From Vandiemenella viatica (lineage: Eukaryota; Arthropoda; Insecta; Orthoptera; Morabidae), in NCBI GenBank assembly GCA_031002005.1, contig CM061921.1, positions 172,182,935-172,246,934 of the forward strand: a stretch of 64,000 bases of DNA, in the 5' to 3' direction. Under the pieces are notes generated by a model. It was not told the DNA's origin. It did no database searches and was given only the letters and a program-made list of their open reading frames with translations. Numbering within the stretch: position 1 is the first letter of the stretch; every line of letters begins with the position of its first letter. Of this stretch, positions 45,591 through 55,329 are shown piece by piece. The translations under genes were made by a program, and so were the position numbers.

Positions 45591-46854
45591 GAGCACTGCG
45601 CGGCCGGTAAGAAACTTTATCACTAGGTCTTCGGGAACACAAGAAATTATTATACACCGTCTTTACAGTCTGTATTTAATTTAAAAAATCCAATGATCTC
45701 ATTCTTTATTAATAAAAAATATCGAATAAATCGAAAGAAACCACAAACAAAATAAACACGTCAAGTGCAAAATGATTGACGTTTGATATTTCATTGTGAT
45801 TGCGTTCAGAAACGCGAGAATCTTTCAATCCTGTACGATGCGCGAAAGACTTTCAATGATGGTTTGTGAAGACTGCGTTTGAATATCAATGAGGTGATAA
45901 CGTGAGTCAGTTAAAAAGTTACTTTCACGGAGATTCCGTGAAACAACCACGTGAAAACGTTAAGGAAGACTGAGTAGGAACACGTCCGTTACAAGGACAA
46001 CCTACGGCCAACTCTTAAACACGAGAAGGGCGAGCCGTCACTCGGCCGAATGTCGGCGCGAACCAGTATCGGTCAAATGTGGCTCAAACTAACAGCCGCT
46101 AGCAAAATATGCGTAAAATGAGAAGTATTGACTACCGAAATAAAACACGGGAATTCCCCGAGCGTAAATCGAAAACACGATGAAAGTAACAAAACCGAGC
46201 GTTCAAGTGAGTTTTATGATGCGCGAGGCGAGAAATTCAAATATTAATGAATTTTTCAATCATGTTTTACAAAAAAATTATTTACTGATAAATTAATTAA
46301 TATTTACATCACGAATGTGATATTGAATAAATCTAAATGATAAATTTTATTATGCACTTATTTCTATTAACATATACTGTACTATAAATTAACTAACTAT
46401 TTTATTGTTGTAACTAATAGCTATGGATAAAATAATAACTTTTAAATATAAACTTTTTTTATTCGGGTAGTTGTGCGAGGCCCCTGCAAGAGCGAGGCCC
46501 TGGTGACTGCCCTGCTCGCCACCCCCTAAGGCCGCCTCTGTCTACAGCAAGCACAATGGCTATACCCGAGCATTGCAGTCCGCTCGCTGTTCCATAACGG
46601 GACCAAAACGAAAACAAGATATCCCCGCTTCTGTTGCTTCTGCGCAACCAGTTATTGTCTTCCCGCAATCAGCAATCTACACCAGCACATCTATCACTCA
46701 AATAACAATTCCACTATTGGCTACTTATATTTTCATACCATATTATCTACACTTTGTAATTGCTCTGTATGTTATCTCTATATAATTTTATTACTCTGTT
46801 TAAATTATTGAAAATTTTTGTGTAATAATAAAATGTAAATTAATAAGGAACAAG

Positions 46855-47049
46855 GGAGCATCTGGTAAGCCTTCTGATGAAAAGGGTGTATACGTGGCGC
46901 TACAACAGCTCGTCACCCAGAGGGGAATGAACACAGCCGGTGACGTGTTGTTGCAGTAGCAACTTCACCTGAGGAGGACAGCGGAGGTAGCTGTCGAACA
47001 CCTGTGAAGAATTTTTAACAGCTGTTCGCCGGGAAAGACTATATACACC
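46855..47049. other. Unassigned DNA
   Basis: Short spacer after the LINE tail. No feature seen. Confidence 0.4.
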
Positions 47050-47400
47050 TGTGTCCGTTTTCCATTAGTATTGGAGATACAGGTGCTCTATTGTTATACA
47101 TAAAATAAACCCTATGCATATTTTACAACAGTTTAAATTAAATGTTCTAAAATCCCACCTTAGATTTCAATTCAATACACTCTGCACCTCTCTTCCCAAC
47201 AATACGTGTAGCTCTTTTAAGTAAGTCTGCTCTATTCTGCACAAGCAGCAAGAGCATTACCATTATAGAACTCGTAAACAAATACCACGTCGGCATGAAT
47301 AAAGTACATCAACATGTTATTTGTGTTTTTTGATCATTCTTAGGTTTTTATGCGTAACATTCCAGCACCTGTATCTCATAACTAATGTAAATCGGACACA
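47050..47400. mobile_element. MITE-like inverted repeat
   Basis: TGTGTCCGTTTTCCATTAGT...GGAGATACAGGTGCT at the left and the complement of TGTGTCCGATTTACATTAGT...TGAGATACAGGTGCT at the right form an inverted repeat of about 38 bases with few mismatches, 351 bases end to end. No coding capacity. The superfamily and the TSD are not clear. Confidence 0.65.
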
Positions 47401-48111
47401 TATTTATTTATTGTTCGCACTTGTCCCTCCTAAATCACGCTTTATGTAGGAACAACAGTCACTAGTTGTATCCACTTGCTTCCTGAAGCAGATACTCAAA
47501 TGGTTTTCATTCCACTGTTAATGGAATACTTTTAACACTTCGGTACAGTAAGAATACACAAGAAAAATTTTAACCGTTATAGCTATCGAACCATCTGTTC
47601 AAAATCATGCGTTTCATCATCACTGCCGCGAACTGGTGCACCATTCTTTCGTCAAAGATGGTTTTCTTGCCATAATTAATACTATAAATTACACCTGTGC
47701 TATGGAATTCAAAAATGTGTGGGTGGTAGAGCTTGCTTTGAAACCTAACTAACTTCCCTTCTCTAAAATTCAGTCACTAACAATATGACTTAAGAACAGG
47801 TTATTTTCACACGTTGGTGACTGATGTATTTCCTTGCATGTTAGTCAACAGTTGTAACTGTACATTCCAAGCACAATATCTGCATCAAGTATCCGAGACT
47901 TTGGTAAGTACTATTGGAATCGGCTAGAAAAAGCGTGATTTTATGTTTTATCAAAATAGACTTTTATCATTAACAGTAAACGCCTGTGGTAGCAAAGACA
48001 TTAGAAAACAATGAATTGTTATCTCCAATAGTTAACAGTGAGCATGAAACGAAGAAAATACTTTTAAAAATTTATTTAGTCTGAGAGGCATCATGTGCTA
48101 GAATCTGAGTT
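47401..48111. other. Unassigned DNA
   Basis: No gene or repeat recognised. Confidence 0.4.
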
Positions 48112-48120
48112 GATATATTT

Positions 48121-48384
48121 CAACCGAGCATGGCGGTGTAACGGTTAGCGTTCTCGCCTCGCATTCGGGAGGACGGCGGTTCGAATCCCCGCCCGGGCAT
48201 CCAGATTTGGGTTTTCCATGGTTTCCCAAATCACTCCTGGCAAATGCTGGGATGCTTCCTTCAAAATGCCTTGGCCGAATTCCTTCCCATTCCTTGCCCC
48301 CGTCCTTGCCACCCATCCTTTCCCATCTCTAAACACCTCGCTGTTGAGAGACGTAAAGCAGTTAAAAAAATAAATAAAAAAGAA
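48121..48384 (+). repeat. Complete tRNA-derived SINE, family 1, with TSD
   Basis: The head GAGCATGGCGGTGTAACGGT (box A) and GGCGGTTCGAATCCCCGC (box B, about 48175-48192) look like a tRNA promoter. The body has a GGTTTTCCATGGTTTCCC block and a CGAATTCCTTCCCATTCC block, and the end is an A-rich tail (48363-48384). A perfect 9-bp TSD, GATATATTT, flanks it (48112-48120 and 48385-48393). This is the reference copy for the other family-1 SINEs in the window. Confidence 0.93.
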
Positions 48385-48393
48385 GATATATTT

Positions 48394-50120
48394 AATTGCG
48401 GGTAGGGACGTTACAGCTCTAGATGAGGTTAAATCCTATATGAATTTGATCGTAATAGTATAAAGAAACATGAAGTAGGATCAGCAGATGAGGTCCGTAA
48501 CAGGTAAGAGAAAATCTAGACTGCCAATCATAGGTTGAATTACGAAAATCTGTAAATCACATTTCAAGGAGAAAGAGTTTAAAACAATTGTTTGTGCTCA
48601 TATCAGGAATCTACAGAGAAGAACCGCTCGCTCTGCGTCCATTGTCTTGTTTCGTTTCACGCTCCGTCAGGTAGATGGATGAAAATAATTGAACAGCATT
48701 TCATTTTAGTCACTTCAAGCATTTTACAGAATAATCTTTACAAAGATCCGACGACGTGTTATCAACAAAGAACTAGCGCCCTTTTGTTTGCCTTGAGCGC
48801 CATGGAAGCCCGCCTGGAACGCTGGTTGTATTAAAAGAAAGCGAGATAATTTGCTGTACTGTGTTCCACGTGATTGTAATTTTCTATTTCGTTCTATTGG
48901 AGTTAATAAAACAGTATTTCAAGATTCACGTTTTCGGAAAAGGTAGTGTTAAATATAACTTGGCATGGTTGAAATGGATTGAAAATAACAGGTGATGTTT
49001 TTACTAAAGGAAATCCACCGAAGCAGGACGTTTCCATCACCCGCTGAGTAGGGTCCAATTCTGACGGCCCAACAAGGGCAAAATACTGCCTGATATACCA
49101 TTAGACTTACAGCAACGGAGCTTCTAGCTTTACGTGGGCAAGAAAAAATACCAACAAATTCAATTTTGTATTGTTACAGTGCGATGAATGTTAATGAAGT
49201 TATTCGAAAGAAACGATTTCCAAGCATCCAGTTATAGTTTAACGTCTCTCTTTAAATACCACACAGCAATCAATTTCAAGGGATGTTTTTGTTACATCCA
49301 GTGACCTGCCGCACTGTCTCACAAGTCCCACCCCTCCCCCTCCTGTGGAAGTATACTATTCAAAGCTAATATTCTATACCTTAAATCATTGTAGTTACTC
49401 AATTTCCCATGTAACCGACGTATAGAGAAGGAAAAATACTGAAAATGACATTATTAAATGCTATTAATTTTGTCTTCCTAGAACAGGTGCCTTCTTACAA
49501 AAAAAGCACGTATCTGCTTTTGTGTTAGATTATAAATATGGCCCTTGGGAGATGCGTTCGTTAATAATCACATGTCATAACCTTACAGTTGTTCTTTGAA
49601 GCCAGATTACAGTAGTTGCCCATCACGAGCAATTTTCACCACACATCGCATGTCGATGATCATTGCTCTAGTTGCACGCCTCTACTACTACAGTAGCTTA
49701 AGTCAAGAGACCGTGCTGATCCCGTCCACCACTTGTTGGGAAACACCTTGGTAAACTACCGGTCGCTTCATCGTTCGTGATCGACAGTGTTTGTAGTGTC
49801 GCAAGTGACAAATGCTGGGAATATGCTGGAAAAATTACTGTAGATTGGTGAAATAATATGATCCAGTAAAGCATGAAACTCCAGAAGATAACACACGACC
49901 GTAATATCACACTATGTAATTACGGAGAAACTGTGTAGTGATTTCGGTGTTTAAGTGCTTTAGTCTACTCCCGGTATTCTGAAAGCTGATTAAACCAGCG
50001 CCTGAAAATGATCCGTGTTCTACAGTGCCGTGTTCAAATCCCTTCGCGCTTCTGGCCGCCAGACCATTCCTGCCACTATTAAAGCCAAGGCTGCAAAAAC
50101 GTCAGGAATTATTCTTTTCT
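48394..50120. other. Unassigned DNA
   Basis: No supported gene. Frames at 48592-48834 and 49698-49910 are short and show no motif. No repeat match within the window. Confidence 0.4.
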
Positions 50121-50124
50121 TTTC

Positions 50125-50337
50125 GCTATAGTTTAACATCTTATTGACGTCGGTGTGATTAGAGACGTAATAGGAAAAGGGGGAGGGGCAAAGAACTAAT
50201 AGGAATTTGGCCATTGGCTTTTTTTTTTAGGAACTCTTTCGGCATTCTTCTAAATTCTTTTCGGGCAACAATGGAAAACCGAAATGTGAATGGTCAGACA
50301 GAGATTTCAACCGAATGCCGTGCCAAAGTGTTACCGG
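50125..50337 (-). repeat. SINE, family 1, minus strand
   Basis: Minus-strand match: the GACGTCGGTGTGATTAGAGACG stretch at the tail side, GGAATTTGGCCATTGGC, ACAATGGAAAACC near 50268, and a degenerate box B near 50310. The head end coincides with the TTAA at 50338 where the piggyBac-like end begins, so the DNA element may have landed here. Confidence 0.6.
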
Positions 50338-50746
50338 TTAACACGTTCAGTGCTGACGACGTCTTTGGCCGTCCGCTAAGGAGCATCCCAGTGACGGTGG
50401 ACGGCTTGAGACGTCCTTTCCCTATGGGATTGTATAGAAGGTTGGTGATTCCAGTACCTGGCCTACGAGCTCGCCCTTTCTCTAAGCTATTCATTAAAGT
50501 CTTACCTTTCACCGAGTGAAGACCGTTTTCAAATCGGGCAACTGCTGATTTTTTAATAATTTTTCAAACTTGGTGGTTTTTTTTCAAGTGCAAAATATTA
50601 TTCTATTGATTAATTTCTCCCATCTACTTGGTAATTAAAAGAATATCAAGGTAAGTCTTATTTAAATTATTTACTTTGTAATATGGCATTTGCTGCAAAA
50701 TTCGGGATAAATTTAATTTTTTTTCTCAAATCTTAAATTATTATGT

Positions 50747-51655
50747 ATAAACTGCTCTCGGGTGACTAGCCGAGTCAAGAGTGCGTTGTCACACGATATT
50801 TCGGCGACTTGATTCATTGCCCCAATCTTCTGGTGAAGTGCCGGGTGCAGCGAAAAGGCTTAGTTCTTATAGCCTGCCAGGTGGCCCAGTGCGCGGGAGT
50901 GTTGAGCGCGTCCGTGATTGGTTGGCGTAGGCACCGCCCGGCCGCCGGAGTGGGGGTAGTGCTAGTGCGCCTAGCTGGTGCTCAGTTGAGTCGGGCGCCT
51001 CTCGTCGTGCGGGCCTCGGCAGCGCCGCTGACGCATCGCTTCGATGACCGGCGTCCAAGCATCACTGAGTTGGTACCCGCCGTCTCGGTTTACTAGGTTT
51101 GAGGCGAGACGAATTTCAACAGCTTCCGTGAGAATGCTGTCCCAGAAGCCTCTAGCGTGCGCCAGTACTCTGGTGCTTTCAAAATCACTACACACGTGTC
51201 TGGCGCAAGTGGTTCAGTTCCCCCGGTAGGCTGTCAGCGTCACATATCGCCCGAGCCCTGTGAACTAGTGTGGTGAGCACCGTCTTGCGTTGCGCTGGAT
51301 GGTGATGGCTCCGCGCGTTCAAGTACAGGTCCGTGTGTGTAGGTTTCCTGTACACAGAGTGTCCTAGAGTCCCGTCGGGTTTCCTTTCTATAAGGATGTC
51401 TAAGAAAGGCAACCGGCCGTCTTCTTCCACTTCCATCGTAAACTTGATGTGCTCGTTTACACTGTTCAAGTGCTGGAGAAAAGCTTCCAGGGTGTCCCTG
51501 CCGTGTGGCCAGACGACAAAGGTATTGTCCACATAGCGATAAAAGGCGCTGGGCTTCAGGGAAGCGCTTGCGAGTGCCTTGTCTTCAAAGTGCTCCATGA
51601 AGTAGTCAGCAATAGCCGGCGACAAGGGACTGCCCATAGCCACTCCATCAACCTG
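50747..51655 (-). pseudogene. PLE left arm: RT C-terminus, nuclease deleted
   Basis: The minus frame 51188-51643 starts with MAMGSPLSPAIADYFMEHFE, followed by FYRYVDNTFVVWP (RT catalytic block with YVDN in place of YxDD), and KPTHTDLYLNARSHHHP. It ends at LRQTRV. Compared with the right arm, about 400 bases covering the GIY-YIG core are missing, and the sequence rejoins at TTTTGAAAGCACCAGAGTAC near 51185. The remaining tail runs to 50747. Confidence 0.85.
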
Positions 51656-51845
51656 TTCATAATATTCCCCATCATATAGGAAATACTATGATGGAGCACT
51701 TTGAAGACAAGGCACTCGCAAGCGCTTCCCTGAAGCCCAGCGCCTTTTATCGGACGATACCTTTGTCGTCTGGCCACACGGCAGGGACACCCTGGAAGCT
51801 TTTCTCCAGCACTAGAACAGTGTAAACGAGCACATCAAGTTTACG

Positions 51846-52703
51846 ATGGAAGTGGAAGAAGACGGCCGGTTGCCTTTCTTAGACATCCTTATAGAAAGGA
51901 AACCCGACGGGACTCCAGGACACTCTGTGTACAGGAAACCTACACACACGGACCTGTACTTGAACGCGCGGAGCCATCACCAACCAGCGCAACGCAAGAC
52001 GGTGCTCACCACACTAGTTCACAGGGCTTGGGCGATATGTGACGCTGACAGCCTACCGGGGGAACTGAACCACTTGCGCCAGACCTTCAGACGCAACGGG
52101 TATAATGAAAGTCAGATAGGACAGGCTGTCCGCAAACCCAGACGCAGGCTAAATAACGCCGATAAGGAACCACCGGATCATCTGGCGTTCCTGCCGTACT
52201 CTGGTGCCACAACGTCGAGGATAGGGCGGGTTCTAGCAAAAGGTGGGATTAAAACTATATACCTTCCACCGCCGAAACTAAAAAACATCCTGCGATCCCC
52301 CAAGGATGACCTTGCTCTGCGGACGCCTGGGGTATACTGCATCCCTTGTGAATGCGGGAAAAGGTACATCGGGCAGACAATACGGTGTATCAACCAGAGA
52401 TGGTTAGAACATGCTCGGCACGTTCGTGTAGGGCACAAGGAAAAGTCAGCGGTGGCAGAACACAGCCTCGAACAGGGCCACGGATTTGATTTTGAAAGCA
52501 CCAGAGTACTGGCGCACGCTAGAGGCTTTTGGGACAGCATTCTCACGGAAGCTGTTGAAATTCGTCTTGCCTCAAACCTAGTAAACCGAGACGGCGGGTA
52601 CCAACTCAGTGATGCTTGGACGCCGGTCATCGAAGCGATGCGTCAGCGGCGCTGCCGAGGCCCGCACGACGAGAGGCGCCCGACTCAACTGAGCACCAGC
52701 TAG
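51846..52703 (+). CDS. PLE right arm: RT C-terminus plus GIY-YIG endonuclease
   Basis: An open frame of 285 codons encodes the C-terminal part of the PLE polyprotein. Residues 1-80 contain LPFLDILIERKPDG and VYRKPTHTDLYLN, the post-palm RT region. Residues about 165-235 form the GIY-YIG nuclease: GVYCIPCECGKRYIGQT (Cys pair and YIG), then the conserved Arg and a QRWLEHARHVR helix. The true start lies upstream. The region 51696-51845 holds more RT sequence with a frameshift where the YVDD motif should be, so the ATG at 51846 is an internal Met. The 3' tail continues to 54221 beyond the nested LINE. Confidence 0.85.
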   Translation: MEVEEDGRLPFLDILIERKPDGTPGHSVYRKPTHTDLYLNARSHHQPAQRKTVLTTLVHRAWAICDADSLPGELNHLRQTFRRNGYNESQIGQAVRKPRRRLNNADKEPPDHLAFLPYSGATTSRIGRVLAKGGIKTIYLPPPKLKNILRSPKDDLALRTPGVYCIPCECGKRYIGQTIRCINQRWLEHARHVRVGHKEKSAVAEHSLEQGHGFDFESTRVLAHARGFWDSILTEAVEIRLASNLVNRDGGYQLSDAWTPVIEAMRQRRCRGPHDERRPTQLSTS

Positions 52704-52723
52704 GCGCACTAGCACTACCTCCA

Positions 52724-53978
52724 TCATCATCCGTGCCATTCACTGCCTAGTATTTCATTGGCAGCATACTATGAAGTGTTTGTCGTGAGACATTTACTTC
52801 ATCCTCATTAGATGTGGCATTGGCTTCGCTGTAGGTCTGGCTTCTCTATTGGCATTTTTCTTAATTATTCTCCCATGTGGAGTGATTCATAATTGCCGGC
52901 GTCTACATTTGTAGGCGTTGTGTTCGGCGGTCTGTTAGTAGTGCAGGCTATGAGTTGTATTAGCAACTCGATTATATGGGTCGTCATTGCGCCCCACTGC
53001 TGTTCCATCGGGGCATGGTTGCAGCAGCGATGATCTCTGTGGCCAGGTGTTCGGCCAGGTGGGGCACGGGGCGTCCCTCTCACGTGACGAGGTGGGACGT
53101 GGTTCCCATCGCTGAAAGTGGCAGCGATCTTGGTGGTCTGACGACAGGTCTTGCTTTTGGCCCGTCGGCTGATTGGTGGGACGTGGCTCCCATCGCTGGA
53201 AATGGCAGCGATCTTGGTAGTCTGACGACAGGTCTTGCTTTTGTCCCGTCGGCTGGTTCTCTGCAGGCGCTTGCGGACTGGAAAGCCACGGTAGCACGCC
53301 GCGTGCCGTTGTCCGCAATTGCAGCATGTAGGGTCCTCCCTCGGTCGCTGACATTCGGCCGGAGAGTGCTCCTCCCCGTAGCGAACGCACCTAGGCTTGC
53401 TGGTGCATTGATGAGCAAGATGGTTGAACCACTGGCACTGGAAACATTGGACAATGCCAGGGGATTTCCTCTTCTTCGACGACGTTGGGCAGTGCGTGCT
53501 GACAGACGTAGTCGAAGGCTCGATGACTGGAGGCTTGCTGGCTGATGTTTCAGACGATTCTCCAGCTGGCGACGGTTCTTCTGTCTTGGCAGAAGAGCTG
53601 CTCTTCTTTATATTCTTCTTGTGAAGCGCTAGTTCTTCAGGTGTATATGCGATCTTGCTAATTTGTTTGACGATGATTTTATAATCAGCCAAGCTGCAGG
53701 CCAGGATTTGCAGCCCTTCCCCCTCTGGCCATGCAAAAAACGGGAAGGCTGTCCGGCTCTGCAAATCTTGTAGGAAGCTGGTAATGTTGTAGTAGCAGGG
53801 TAGATGGAGGGGCTTCACCGGACCGATTCTGGGGCCCAGCTCAGCCGGTGCATCCACATCCATCACGAGTTGTTGTTGTGGCATCTCGGTACCGTCCGAT
53901 GCGCCCGGGCGGCGTGAGGTAGCGTGTTGCCGTTGGCGGTTCTTCATGTCCGTCCTCGCTGGCTGCTGGCAGCCGAAT
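52724..53978 (-). mobile_element. ORF1-only LINE, non-autonomous, 12-bp TSD
   Basis: A 1255-base insertion interrupts the PLE tail. It is flanked by GCACTACCTCCA on both sides (52712-52723 and 53979-53990), and the uninterrupted site can be seen in the PLE left arm near 50950. On the minus strand it has a 31-base leader, one gag-like ORF and a 3' UTR of about 140 bases ending in GATGATGA, with no endonuclease or RT. This resembles non-autonomous LINEs that keep only ORF1, such as mammalian HAL1 in principle. Confidence 0.85.
52865..53947 (-). CDS. Gag-like ORF1 protein with zinc knuckles, intact
   Basis: A complete frame of 360 codons starts at ATG 53945-53947. Residues 168-181 form a CX2CX4HX4C zinc knuckle (CFQCQWFNHLAHQC). 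Residues 187-199 are a second knuckle in which one Cys is Tyr (CVRYGEEHSPAEC), and residues 208-218 are a third (CCNCGQRHAAC). This triple arrangement is typical of Jockey-group ORF1 nucleic-acid-binding proteins. Residues 110-165 are Ser/Thr-rich. A 24-27-residue segment with KSKTCRQTTKIAA is repeated at about 235-258 and 262-285. The RNA-binding fold usual before the knuckles is short or absent. Its intact frame shows recent insertion. Confidence 0.8.
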   Translation of the reverse strand: MKNRQRQHATSRRPGASDGTEMPQQQLVMDVDAPAELGPRIGPVKPLHLPCYYNITSFLQDLQSRTAFPFFAWPEGEGLQILACSLADYKIIVKQISKIAYTPEELALHKKNIKKSSSSAKTEEPSPAGESSETSASKPPVIEPSTTSVSTHCPTSSKKRKSPGIVQCFQCQWFNHLAHQCTSKPRCVRYGEEHSPAECQRPREDPTCCNCGQRHAACYRGFPVRKRLQRTSRRDKSKTCRQTTKIAAISSDGSHVPPISRRAKSKTCRQTTKIAATFSDGNHVPPRHVRGTPRAPPGRTPGHRDHRCCNHAPMEQQWGAMTTHIIELLIQLIACTTNRPPNTTPTNVDAGNYESLHMGE

Positions 53979-54237
53979 GCACTACCTCCACTCCGGCGGC
54001 CGGGCGGTGCCTACGCCGACCATCACGGACGCGCTCAACACTCCCGCACACTGTGCCACCTGGCAGGCTATAAGAACTAAGCCTTTTCGCTGCACCCGGC
54101 ACTTCACCAGAAGATGGCGGCAATGAATCAAGTCGCCGAAATATCGTGTGACAACGCACTCTTGACTCGGCTAGTCACCCGAGAGCAGTTTATACATTCT
54201 CAACGCCGAGAAAGACTTCGTTCTTAAATTATTATGT

Positions 54238-54590
54238 TTCGAAATTCCATTCTAGATTAACTTTCCTTTTTATAATTATAAATTTTTAAAATATATTTGC
54301 TGACAACGGGTTTTTTGTTATTTTTAATTAAATATACTTTTTTATGAAAGGAGTTCATATTTATTATATTTAATTAGTCTAATTGTATTTTTTTAATTAA
54401 AAGCAAAATAAACAATATAAAAGGGCAGAAAATTAAAATCATCTGCTGTCTCAGGTAAGATGGTTAATAGCGTGACGGCGGACGTCTAGAGACGTCCGCG
54501 TTATGCGGGTTTGCATTCAGAGCTAGTCACTGACAGGACTCTTCATATTGCTGGTAGGGTTCAATGTGTTAAGAGCAGTAGTATATAAAA
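54238..54590. other. AT-rich DNA with a GACGTC hairpin
   Basis: AT-rich to 54460, then a perfect inverted repeat around GCGGACGTCTAGAGACGTCCGC (54478-54500). It belongs to the right flank of the possible piggyBac-like element. No gene. Confidence 0.5.
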
Positions 54591-54596
54591 GCGGTT

Positions 54597-55060
54597 ACTG
54601 GAAATGACCTTCACCTCCTGCCCCGCCTCCTCCCATATCCAGAACTCTCTTCCATAAGACTTGTATGTATGCCGTTTCTGCTGCAGTCTCAAGGACATCC
54701 CCGCCTCTCCAATCCCCCCCCCTCCCATATTCAGAAGCCTCTTCTATCAGACTTGTGTGTGTGCCGGTTCTGGATATGACCTTCACCTCCTGCCTTCAAA
54801 GGCGCCGTCACCAACCGCCCCGCCCCTCCCCAGCCTCCTGCAGCCCTCTACCTTAAAACTTAATTAAGATTTCTGACAGAGGGAAAATAAACGGCCATGC
54901 GAAGATTGCTTCACTCCCTACTGCGTTTTAATTAAAATTCCGCCGGGGGCCTTCCCCCTTCCACCGGAGCCAGGTGCAGGCCGGTATCTGCCGGTGCTCG
55001 TTCAAGGTCACCAGGACCTTCCCCCTCCACCGGAGCAAGGTGCAGGACGCTTGAAAAACT
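54597..55060 (+). repeat. Short pyrimidine-rich tandem repeats
   Basis: CCCATATCCAGAACTCTCTT (54632) and CCCATATTCAGAAGCCTCTT (54722) are 90 bases apart, and CTGGAAATGACCTTCACCTC and CTGGATATGACCTTCACCTC recur 174 bases apart. A second pair, CCACCGGAGCCAGGTGCAGG and CCACCGGAGCAAGGTGCAGG (54961, 55028), has spacing of about 67 bases. Overlapping open frames here are by-products. Confidence 0.7.
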
Positions 55061-55329
55061 ACCCTCCTGCCACTTTCTCATAAGTTTGCAGCTATGCCTC
55101 GTCTAGTATTGTTGGTCTCGTCTATGTATCAGCTCAACCCTGGTGACTCAAAACGTTTGACGATAGGTTTATCTTCTAAGCATGAGTTTGAGACTGTTGT
55201 GGTTCTCGAAAAAGTGGGACACAGTAAAATAGTACTGACATAAGAATAATGGAACGTCCTTATCAAGGTATTGGACGTGGTGTCCGATTTGTTCACCACT
55301 GGCACCGACAACATCCCACCCGCTGAGCA

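Larger units (their letters stand above)
43986..46540. mobile_element. Second hAT-type element, inside the LINE
   Basis: Left end CAGGGGCGGCTTTAACC and right end (minus strand) CAGAGGCGGCCTTAGGG are typical hAT termini. Both ends also carry GCGAGGCCC motifs nearby (44017, 46480). The flanks TCTACAGT (43978-43985) and TCTACAGC (46541-46548) are an 8-bp TSD with one mismatch. Removing the element joins two LINE parts. No transposase frame was seen in 2555 bases, so it is non-autonomous or gutted. It is unrelated in sequence to the hAT at 23770. Confidence 0.88.
39560..46855 (+). mobile_element. Two-ORF LINE (R1/Jockey/I group) split by a hAT element
   Basis: A leader with pyrimidine-rich sequence (39600-40200) precedes ORF1 (40207-41506). 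ORF2 starts a few bases before the ORF1 stop (ATG near 41498) and continues to about 43977, with endonuclease and RT motifs. The 3' part resumes after the hAT element at 46541 and ends near 46855 in an AT-rich tail. Many frames are broken. The overlapping ORF arrangement is common in R1-like elements. Confidence 0.75.
50747..54221. mobile_element. Penelope-like element, inverted dimer, 16-bp TSD
   Basis: Two partial PLE copies lie tail-out: a minus-strand arm (50747-about 51655) and a plus-strand arm (about 51696-54221), nearly identical where they overlap. Both end outward in TATAAACTGCTCTCGGG. The block is flanked by an exact 16-bp direct repeat, TCTTAAATTATTATGT (50731-50746 and 54222-54237), so it entered as a unit. 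The right arm contains the ORF1-only LINE at 52724-53978. Confidence 0.9.
50338..54571. mobile_element. Possible piggyBac-like non-autonomous element enclosing the PLE
   Basis: TTAACACGTTCAGTGCTGAC at 50338 and, on the minus strand from 54571, TTAACACATTGAACCCTACC form short imperfect ends starting with TTAA, the piggyBac target. Both flanks then hold GACGTC-containing hairpins (GACGACGTC...GAGACGTCC near 50355-50417, and a palindrome centred near 54490). Without the PLE insertion the element would be about 750 bases with no ORF. The inverted repeats are weak, so the call is tentative. Confidence 0.4.

Noticed and set aside
52178..52630. 150-codon minus-strand frame
   Set aside because: Antisense shadow of the PLE nuclease frame.
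52976..53545. 189-codon plus-strand frame
   Set aside because: It is the antisense of the zinc-knuckle ORF1 gene and shows no domain.
54597..54867. Overlapping frames rich in Pro and Ser
   Set aside because: They derive from short pyrimidine-rich tandem repeats.
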